NCBI RefSeq assembly: GCF_902459465.1
Contig: NC_047072.1
Location: forward strand, 17,961,776 to 18,025,775
Length of the DNA: 64,000 nucleotides
Direction: 5' to 3'
Source of the DNA: Asterias rubens
Lineage: Eukaryota > Echinodermata > Asteroidea > Forcipulatida > Asteriidae
Position 1 is the stretch's first letter. Each line of letters starts with the position of its first letter. The translations under genes and the position numbers were made by a program. Shown piece by piece: positions 56,701-64,000 of this stretch. A model generated the notes under the pieces. It searched no databases and was not told where the DNA came from. It was given only the letters and a program-made list of their open reading frames with translations.

Positions 56701-59543
56701 TCATTCTGTATTGGGCCAAGATTTTACGAAACTGAGCTCAGCATGATCTGTGTTCTTTTACTAAAAGATTCTTCCTTTTATTTTTTTTCAGAAAATAGAG
56801 AAGTTAAATTCCTCTCTGCATTATGTGCAAGAGTCAATAGAAAAACCCAAGAATAAGCACACCTTCTTTGTAGACTCCAAACAAGAAGGTTAGTATGAAC
56901 ATTCAGTGGTCTGGTTATGTGGGGTTAGTGGAGAAAGTTGTCTGCTGCGCAGAGTCGGCACCTAGTCTGCGCGTGCGCATAGTCTATGCGTAGCCTGTGC
57001 GTAGTATGTGCATAATCTGCACATATTCTACTCATAGTCTGCGCTCTCCAAGTTATATGTTTTTGTTCCAAGTTAACAACACTCCTTTCCGTCCGACTTC
57101 TTCATTAATTGTTGTTTTTATTTGTAATATTGTACACCTCCCCAGGATTATGGGGTATGTTCCAGTTACAATAAAATTATTGACTTACCTTATTTCTCCT
57201 TTTCCAGTTGAAGATTTTGATATAAAAGCCCATCAGAGGACATTCCAGTCAGAGGATTCACCCCCTCTGGAGGACAGCAGTGAATTCACACTGGAAGAGG
57301 TATGCACTTATAAGAGCTTTACAAAAATGCAACAATTGTCTGTCTATAGGTTAGGGAACAAAAGCATCTTGCTTAAAGACACTGGACACTATTGGTAATT
57401 GTCAAAGACTTCTAGTCTTCTTACTGGGTGTATCTCAACATATGCATAAAGTAACAAACCTAGGAAAATTTGAGCTCAAGTGGTCGTCGTCGAAGTAATG
57501 TGTTTTCGGACTTTGTCAGATGCTTGAATTCAAGATTTTTTGCTTACAATTATTTTTGAGCAATTACCAAAAGTATCCAATGCCTTTAAAGGGAGGGTGC
57601 ACCTTTTGTAATATGTAAAAAAAATTACACCATAAAACTTTAAGAAGATATTGATTGACTTATACCACTTAATTTATTTTTATCTCTTTTATTTTAATAC
57701 ACCAACATTTTTTAGTAATTTTATCTATTGCCCAGTCTTACTCATGCATAACATGTCCGTGTCCCTTTTTATTTGTGTACAGAATGGTATCGTTTTCGTT
57801 GTATACGTTTCTTTTATCTTTGTAAGGGAAGGGGAACAAGAAGCATTTGCTTCTCATTTTGCTGCTCATGTTAACATTGCATTTCTATTTTATTGTTCAT
57901 TAACTGGATCAAGCTTTCATTTGTACAAGTTATGACATGTTTTCTGAGCAATATTCTGTATTGATTGATATTGCCATGAAATATATGTATCTGAAATGAA
58001 TTTTGTTTCTAAGTGAGTTTTTATTTTCATTTTTTGAAGATTCTAGACATTGAGAAGAGCAGGAAGTACCGAGAGTTAAGACAGAGGAAAGACAGACAGA
58101 AACAACTGAAAATCATCGCTGGTAAAATGCAGGCCAGGAGCATCAAGAAGGTACATGATGAAGGTTGATAAATTATTAGGTTCCGACAGCGAACATGTTG
58201 CCAATAGGGAGTGTCGTGGCCGAGCGGTTAAGAGCACCGAATTGAAACTCTGGTGTTTCTGATCAGCAGAGTGTGGGTTCAAATTCCCAGCCTTGACACG
58301 TAAAGCCCTTGGTCCCATGTGTTGTGTAAAGGCATGTAAAAGAACCCAGTGCACTTATCGAAAAGAGAAGGGGGTTCGCCCCGGTATTCCTGGCTGGATT
58401 GGCAGCATATTGCGCCACAGCACCTTGTAAACCATTACATGGTGCTTAAGGATTAGGTCTTATATGTCAAAATTCGCCCCACTCCTTGCAGTAATAATAC
58501 TATTGATAGATGGATTGCAATCGACCGCCATATTTGATGAATTGTGCACTCGTGAAGAGCTACCGTTGGCTGAGAGTCGCGCGCAGCACGTTCACGCTGC
58601 ACTTTTCCCTTGTTAGTACATCAAAAAGGGCGGTCGATGACGCATATTGCAACCCATCTATAGACCGTATCAAAAATGACGTTACCATTCAAATACCTGC
58701 CAACAACATGGTGTCTCAAACCGAGGACTTTAACAAAAGGGGATCCGGGAAAAGTCACACCGAGGACGTCCTCAATTCGATTTCATGTACAAAACCAATG
58801 GGGGCGTCTGAAAAATAAACTATGGCCAAACAATGGGAGAACAAAGAGAAGTCCTCGGGTTTACATCATAAACACAGCTGTGTGCACATGTGCGTGCGTT
58901 TGCCAAACAATTCATACTGGGAATGCTGCGTGCTTCTTTGATGTATGTGTTAGACGCACATTCGACCTGCCGTACAAGATGGCCACTGTCATAGCAACAT
59001 AGGGGTTATTCGATACAGTCTATTTTACAAAGCAATCAAATTCATCGCAAGACAAATTGTCAGTATCACCATAGTGATTTGTATTGTGACATCACACTGT
59101 ACTAATAGCAACTTTGATTGATTTGCAGTTAAGATCAATCTTAGATCTTTGGGGAAATCGGCCCAAGATCTGCAGGGTTATTCATTCACTGATCACTTTT
59201 GTTACTTTGGGGTCTTCACTTATTAAGTTATTCCTATGCCAAATATAGTTATTGTTTGTAATTTACTGTTTGATAGGCCTAATGTGGTAGTATTTTGCTT
59301 AATTTAAACGCTGACTGAAATACTGAAATAATATCATTTGGCTTCAGGTTTTAGTTTACAAACCTGCTGTAGTTACAGTTGAGTAAGAACACCATGTTAT
59401 GCCCACATTGATATTATTGAGTTCATATTCTTATTGTTACTTTTCTTTTTGCTTGTTAGGATACAAGGAAAAAGGTCCTGGTTGCGAAGGAGACGATATC
59501 ATCGCCAGCCGTCTACAAATTCTTCCCTGAAAGAAAACGGTGA
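53733..59543 (+). CDS. UTP11: U3 snoRNA-associated protein 11, complete
   Basis: UTP11 is a nucleolar component of the small-subunit processome, required for 18S rRNA maturation. Coding exons: 53733-53792, 55075-55130, 55609-55711, 56547-56660, 56792-56888, 57208-57299, 58040-58150, 59460-59543. Frame is kept at every junction; the product is 238 residues (human about 253). The start MSSFRKAAKTAQKTHRERSK matches the family's basic N-terminus. HLGYLEKKKDYKKRAKDYHS, RKALNRNPDEFYFKMVNSKL, KNKHTFFVDSKQEVEDFDIK and the C-terminal SSPAVYKFFPERKR are landmark blocks. It is rich in Lys/Arg and helical, as expected for an rRNA-binding scaffold. Intron 1 holds a long palindrome (54272-54586) and intron 2 starts with a degenerate GATC-rich repeat. 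It is head to head with ARMC2. Confidence 0.96.
54272..54586. repeat. 200-bp near-perfect palindrome plus a third arm
   Basis: The arm 54278-54376 is matched in reverse by 54379-54477 around the centre AC (54377-54378), almost base for base. A further copy of the right arm follows as a direct repeat at 54482-54586 (ATAACCATGGAGCTATAATA start). It is in UTP11 intron 1 and has no ORF. Confidence 0.93.
55141..55355 (+). repeat. Degenerate ~17-bp tandem array (GATCCTAGATCTTGACCCAA)
   Basis: About twelve variants of CCTAGATCTTGACCCAAGAT follow each other, starting 10 bases inside UTP11 intron 2, right after the 5' splice site at 55131. Confidence 0.85.
55776..56008 (+). repeat. tRNA-Leu-derived SINE (group A)
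   Basis: GTGTCGTGGCCGAGCAGTTA head, GTGAATCGAATCCCGG B box, GGTAGTGCTTTCTGCTCTCT body, ACGGCCTCTGGAAAAAA end. Confidence 0.85.
57373..57588. mobile_element. MITE, AGGCAGTGGACAC family, internally deleted
   Basis: TTAAAGACACTGGACACTAT left, AAAGTATCCAATGCCTTTAA right; about half the usual length. In UTP11 intron 6. Confidence 0.78.
58213..58502 (+). repeat. tRNA-Leu-derived SINE (group B), tail lost
   Basis: Same as 27703-28155 from GTGTCGTGGCCGAGCGGTTA to CTCCTTGCAGTAATAATAC, but it lacks the GGGGCGTTATAAATACGG end and TTA tail, where the next element begins. Confidence 0.85.
58503..58668. mobile_element. Inverted-repeat element (ATAGATGGATTGCAATCGACC)
   Basis: ATAGATGGATTGCAATCGAC left pairs with GTCGATGACGCATATTGCAA and CCCATCTAT right. 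It abuts the cut end of the SINE at 58502. Both strands are open through part of it, without family likeness. Confidence 0.6.
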
Positions 59544-59574
59544 CAGTCTCTGGGTACAAGACATGTGATCTATA

Positions 59575-60380
59575 GGAGACTTAGTGCATTACGGGAAAGA
59601 GGCCGGACTAAAAACATCCTTTTTGTATGGCGACTCACACCTGTTTTCTTCATGTATTTCCCTTTCCCAACAGTGGTATTAAGTGGACCATGCACAAACC
59701 AGTAGGGCTGCTGACTCGCTATCCCATGCATATTAACTGCTTATCAGTTAAGTTTGATGACCCAAGTCATACAAAGTACAAAACATGTTATTTTTTAGAG
59801 ATTTATTACATTGCAGGAAAGCTTCATTAAAGGCAGTGGACACTATTGGTAATTACTCAAATTAATTATTAGCATAAATTCTTTATTGGTAACGAGTAAT
59901 GGGGAGAGGTGGATAGTACAACACAATCTGAAGTGACATAGTTTTCGAGAAAGAAGTAATTGTCCATGAATTTGATTTCGAGACCTCATGTTTAGAATTT
60001 GAGGTCTCGAAATCAAGCATCCGAAAGCACACAACTTCGTGTAACAAGGGTGTTTTTTTCTTTCATAGTTATCTCGCAACTCCGATGAAGACTGGTCTTT
60101 GACAATTACCAATAGTGTCCAGTGTCTTTAAGTTTGATGACCCAAGTCATACAATGTACAAAACACGTGATTTCTTAGAGACTTATTGCATTACATGAAA
60201 GCTTCATTAAAAAGAGAGGCCAGAATAAAAACATCCTTTTCATCTGGCAACTCACACCTGTTATCTCCATGTATTTTCTTTTCCAACGATGGACGCACCA
60301 GTAGGGCTGCCGACTGCCCCAGACATATTTAATGCTCATCTGTTGGGTTTGATGACCCAAGTAATTACACCGGCACTTTC
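59575..60380 (+). repeat. Tandemly duplicated 3' flank of UTP11, split by a MITE
   Basis: GCATTACGGGAAAGAGGCC..AACATCCTTTTTGTATGGCG, ACACCTGTTTTCTTCATGTA and CAGTAGGGCTGCTGACT recur at 60185-60330. TTTGATGACCCAAGTCATAC appears at 59754, again at 60132 and partly at 60349. The block belongs to a dispersed repeat (compare 25964-26100), so the UTP11 3' UTR is probably repeat-derived. Confidence 0.65.
59827..60131. mobile_element. MITE, AGGCAGTGGACAC family
   Basis: TTAAAGGCAGTGGACACTAT left, AGTGTCCAGTGTCTTTAA right; slightly shortened. It lies between two copies of the UTP11 3' flank repeat. Confidence 0.85.
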
Positions 60381-60684
60381 CTATGTTTTAATAAATCTGA
60401 TAAATCAAAACAATGTATTCTTTTGTAATTTCTGTTATTGTCAGTCATTAGGGTGAAACTGTTTTTCATGCGTATGAGTGCATCGAAGGAGCCTGAATTC
60501 AAGTAATTACAGTGTAAACACACCCACTAATTGAAAAGGATGTACTTTCTGAGATTTGTGGCCAAACCCGCATAAACTTGCAATACCTGGATTAACCCGG
60601 GGAGGGTAACAACAATGGTAACATACAGACCTGATACATCATGGAGGCAACAAAGGTGATTGCCTCCATGCCCCCTGGTCATTG

Positions 60685-60800
60685 TCTTGGTGCCCTTGAA
60701 ATGCTACAGTTGAAATTTACAATTTCCTCATAGGGTGCCCTTTACCAAGGAGAAAATGCCTTGGTGCCCTTGCCCTTTCAAAAATGAAGCATACAAGCAT
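60685..60800. repeat. Dispersed repeat 'TTTCCTCATAGGGTGCCCTT', second copy
   Basis: Matches 6640-6750 (GAAATTTACAATTTCCTCAT, CTTGGTGCCCTTGCCCTTTC). Confidence 0.65.
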
Positions 60801-61002
60801 GAAAATATCATTAAATAATAAACAGGCTAAGAAAAGATGGTAACATGAAAACATTGATAAATAACAAACAATATATACTTTTTGTTCACTCTTGCACTCG
60901 ATTAAAAAGTGTATTTCATTTTCAACCACCTGTTTACAGTGTGGGCATATTTCTCTATGCTGTTATATCTAAAAATGTCAATGATAACTCCATGTCTTCA
61001 TT

Positions 61003-61231
61003 AAAGGCATTGGACACTTGGTAATTACTAAAAAATAATTTTTTAAACATACTTGGTAACGAGCAATGGAGAACTGTTGATAGTATAAAACATGAGGTAT
61101 GGCTCCCTCTGAAGTGACATTATTTTTGCTTTATTATGCATCTGAAAGCACACACAACTGGTGTTTTTTTTCCATTTTTCTCTTGCAATTTCGATGAGCA
61201 ATTGAGTAAAAATTTTCACAGGTTTGTTATT
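61003..61231. mobile_element. MITE, AGGCAGTGGACAC family, right end missing
   Basis: TTAAAGGCATTGGACACTTG left; the copy stops after TTTTCACAGGTTTGTTATTG. Confidence 0.68.
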
Positions 61232-61639
61232 GTATTAAAATGCGAGAAAATGAAATTAAAATGAAATGAGACTGTAGGGCCATGAGAGATAGTAAGGCAA
61301 CTAAGGAGAATGTCCTTTTACGTGATTTAAAGTCACCTGGAAGTGGTATTTTGTCAAAATAAAGCTTTGTTTTGTCACTACAATGTGTGTTTTGATGAGT
61401 GGAATATGAATAAACAATTGACTGAGGTTTAACAAAATTAGTTTCCATGTATGAATAAACAATTGACTAAGGTTTTAACAAATTAGTTTCCATGTTATTT
61501 ACAAATTTGGAAATAAGTCCGACCGAGAGGGCGCTGTTCGTGACGTCAATCGAGGCGCGATCGCATGCAGTGCCAACACAAGATAGTGACGCTTGGCGCA
61601 AGCTAAAAACATGCCCACAAAGATGAAACAATGCCTGAA

Positions 61640-61999
61640 TTTGTCACGTAAGGTAAATGCTCCTTCAGGTTCGTTACGTCTTGCAGGTACCTTCTTCGAC
61701 TTCCCCACTTGCTGGAAGAATTGTTGGGATGGCGTCATGTTTTAGAAAAGAACTTTTCTCTTCATGTCAAAATGTGTAGTGTACTCCGGATTCTCGAAGC
61801 ACGACGGCTCAAAGTTTTTGCCGCCACAGCGCTGAAAAAGACGTCGGACCGGTTCATTTTGCAAACTGACCCCATCTTTAGTTGTTTTGCTGCATCCAGC
61901 AGCTATACACCTGGTCGACGTTGCCGAAAAAAATGCAAGAAAAACCTTTTTCGAAACGTATAAACTCTTGAATGTTCTTTCGATGTTAGATCGAGGCAA
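61640..61999 (-). pseudogene. Broken THAP-type zinc-finger domain relic
   Basis: Read on the minus strand, RCIAAGCSKTTKDGVSL matches the start of a THAP DNA-binding domain (C-x4-C form). SCFENPEYTTHFDMKRKVLF followed by KHDAIPTILPAS matches its end. The middle, with the usual Trp and CxxH zinc ligands, is missing or replaced. The last block is in another frame after an in-frame TAA. THAP domains occur in host regulators and in P-element-like transposases. No other exon was found, so I read this as a dead fragment, possibly transposon-derived. Confidence 0.5.
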
Positions 62000-62586
62000 A
62001 GTCTTCCTCGATTGACGTCACAAAAGGGGTAGGCGGAGTCACCCCCACACACTTTATTATTTTTTTAAAACATATAAATCGTTAAAAACAATTACTGAAA
62101 AGATTATTTTTTAGGTTTCCTTTGTTTAAATTGAGGTTAATCACCCTTTTGCACTCCGGGTATGAAGTTTTAAATGCAGGGTTTCATCACTGAATTATTG
62201 GTTTAAAATAAAGAGATATAGAGAGAAATACAAAATTAGTAGGCCTGAAAATGTTCTTTGTGTAAGATAACTGTTTTCAAGACCACGAAAGTTTGATCTA
62301 CTAATTATGAAAGTTGATGATAGGTAATAGCTTATTTCTTATCCAGACATTTTATCCAGAAATTTATCTATAAGGTTTGTGCTAAGTTTTAAACAGTTTT
62401 TAACTCGCAACAGGTTTTCATCAAGAAGTTTCACCTTCAAAAAACTTGTCATCACGAAAGGAAATTTGTACAATCTCAGTTGAGGAGTGCTGCATGGCTC
62501 CGAGAGAAGGGGCCTTTGGTCCTGAAGTTTCAACAGTATAATTTGCTCATCTTCAGGAAAAGACACAACGGATCTTTTCAGAGCAA

Positions 62587-62995
62587 GACCCCCCCCCCCC
62601 CCCCCAATAGTGATTTTACAGTGTACCCGCAAGTCTCCTTTTTGCATTGATACTTCTCATTCTCATTTTGGTATGATATTAGTATTACACATACATATGC
62701 ACTAAAAGTCATATATTGAATATGAAACCACGCAGAATTATTGTTTGAATGAAATGTCCTCCCCCCCAAAAAAAACAAAATAAATAAATAAATAAATAAT
62801 AATAATTGTCCCCCGGCCAGTGCCGTAATTAAATTTAACCCCGGGTGTATGCGCAAATCATCCAGTGCCCCCCCCCCCGCCCTCCTCCTCCTCCAGATCA
62901 GATCAGGTGGTGCCCCCCCCCCCCACCTCCCCCCTTCCAAAAAGTCAAATAATATAGGCATGCACCCCCCCCCCCCCCCCCCCCCTGGAAACAGT
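62587..62995. repeat. Poly-C-rich low-complexity region
   Basis: Several C runs of 9 to 20 bases (62587-62605, 62868-62880, 62913-62924, 62965-62985) with CCTCCTCCTCC between. The glycine-rich open frames on the minus strand are artefacts of these runs. Lengths are unlikely to be exact. Confidence 0.85.
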
Positions 62996-63300
62996 GGCCC
63001 CTTCAGCCCACTATAGAACACAAATCATGCCCCCAACCTGTCCCTCCCCCCCTTGCGACAAAAACATGGTGTAATACCGTTGATTTTTCTAGGCGAAGAG
63101 AGCTCAACGAGCATTGAGGATACGTATTAATCCATTGATAGAGGTTTACAAATAATTGTTTGCATTGTGCACCCTTTCATTGTGAAAAAGGTGGGGAGAT
63201 AGATAAGTTTCAATTGTTTTACTGGATCAAGTACAATTTCGAAGCCATGCCTGATATAAAAAGTGGGGAAAAAATTAAAAAGGCGAAAAACACAGCTTAT

Positions 63301-63372
63301 TGACCCAGACGTGATTTGAACACGCAGCCTTCTGATCTGGAGTCAGACGCGCTACCGTTGCGCCACTGAGTC
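63301..63372 (-). tRNA. tRNA-Trp (anticodon CCA)
   Basis: On the minus strand a complete 72-nt cloverleaf can be drawn: a 7-bp acceptor stem (GACTCAG with CTGGGTC, one G-U), a D arm GCGC-loop-GCGC, an anticodon stem TCTGA/TCAGA around CTCCAGA, and a T arm closing TTCAAAT, with discriminator A. The anticodon is CCA. There is no intron and CCA is not encoded, as expected in animals. The A and B boxes look intact. It is followed on the minus strand by AT-rich sequence. Unlike the SINE heads in this window it keeps perfect stems, so it is probably a functional gene. Confidence 0.93.
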
Positions 63373-64000
63373 ATGCTTGCAAGAAATGGAATAGCAAATT
63401 ATTTATAGTCAATTATAATAAGATGGTGCCGTACAAAGCAAGCTAGTTTAAATTAAAAGTTATTAATAGCCATTTAATATATCATTTAAAATTATTATGT
63501 TATCATATCCATATCCCTGGCGTACTAAAGTACGTTTTTTTGACGAATTCAGAGAGGACTTAAAATTGACCCGGAAGTACAACTAGGGGCTAATTTGACC
63601 TCAGGTAGGGAAACCCGGCACATGGTCTTTTCGACTGCCATGTCAAGCTTTCACAAGGTCTGTACCGCCGGGTGCCGTAAATTTTTCAGTTTTACTTGAT
63701 TTTCTCGGCTCACATTTACGAATTTTAGTTCATATTTAGTACAACATTACCTAGTGTTTAATATTCTTGCATTATTATTTGTGATGTGTTTTAGAAATTG
63801 ACTAAAACGACCGTTTTAAAATTCGATTTTGTGATCGGAAATTCGTGAATGCGAAAACCTGCAGCTGAGGGCGCTCTACTCTGTGTAGTGCAATGGTGTA
63901 CATTTTTAGTAGGCCTCCCTAGTTTTGTCCAGCGTGTCATAAAAAACAGTCATATTTACACAATTGTACCTAGATTTTAAACATGATTAAATACCAGAAA
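63373..64000. other. No gene recognised at the right edge
   Basis: AT-rich sequence beyond the tRNA. A small hairpin (CGTACTAAAGTACG at 63521) is the only structure seen. No exon of a neighbouring gene could be supported. Confidence 0.5.

Noticed and set aside
56997..57398. 133-codon + frame across UTP11 exon 6
   Set aside because: The real exon is 57208-57299; the rest of the frame is intron read-through and part of a MITE.
58510..58818. 102-codon + frame inside UTP11 intron 7
   Set aside because: It begins in an inverted-repeat element, and the UTP11 exons on both sides join in frame without it. No family likeness.
62578..63021. 147-codon glycine-rich open frame on the minus strand
   Set aside because: The glycines come from poly-C runs; the rest is low complexity.

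Overview
This window is animal nuclear DNA, most likely from a marine invertebrate deuterostome; an echinoderm such as a sea star is my best guess. The evidence is short coding exons in GT/AG introns, conserved metazoan genes, AT-rich non-coding DNA, and very dense short interspersed and foldback repeats. The species is inference. There is no operon, CRISPR array, phage or plasmid.

Four genes can be rebuilt exon by exon with phases that agree. (1) The 3' part of androglobin (ADGB) lies on + from 1303 to 31029. It holds the circularly permuted globin with an IQ-like helix and a charged lysine-rich tail; its 5' part (calpain-like region) is outside the window. (2) A small secreted or membrane-anchored protein with a farnesoic-acid-methyltransferase-like domain lies on - from 35733 to 34489. 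(3) ARMC2, an armadillo-repeat protein of the sperm and cilia axoneme, is complete on - (52273 to 38905; 16 coding exons, 875 residues). (4) UTP11, a small-subunit processome protein, is complete on + (53733 to 59543; 8 coding exons, 238 residues). A possible terminal exon of an unknown gene (33857-34151), a broken THAP-domain relic (61640-61999) and a tRNA-Trp(CCA) gene (63301-63372, -) complete the genes.

ADGB and the - strand genes converge. ARMC2 and UTP11 are head to head with about 1.46 kb between their start codons. ADGB and ARMC2 are both flagellum/cilium-associated in vertebrates, so their proximity is worth a synteny check.

The introns and intergenic gaps are a mosaic of small mobile elements. 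There are at least five tRNA-derived SINE groups. A dominant MITE family (about 17 copies) has termini resembling TTAA-AGGCAGTGGACAC. A GGGCCCAATTTCATA foldback family has about eight copies, and other inverted-repeat elements occur in one to three copies. Several nested insertions can be read against a second, empty copy of the host repeat in this same window, which reveals the target-site duplications. Coordinates of repeats are approximate to a few bases, and none of the families could be checked against a database.
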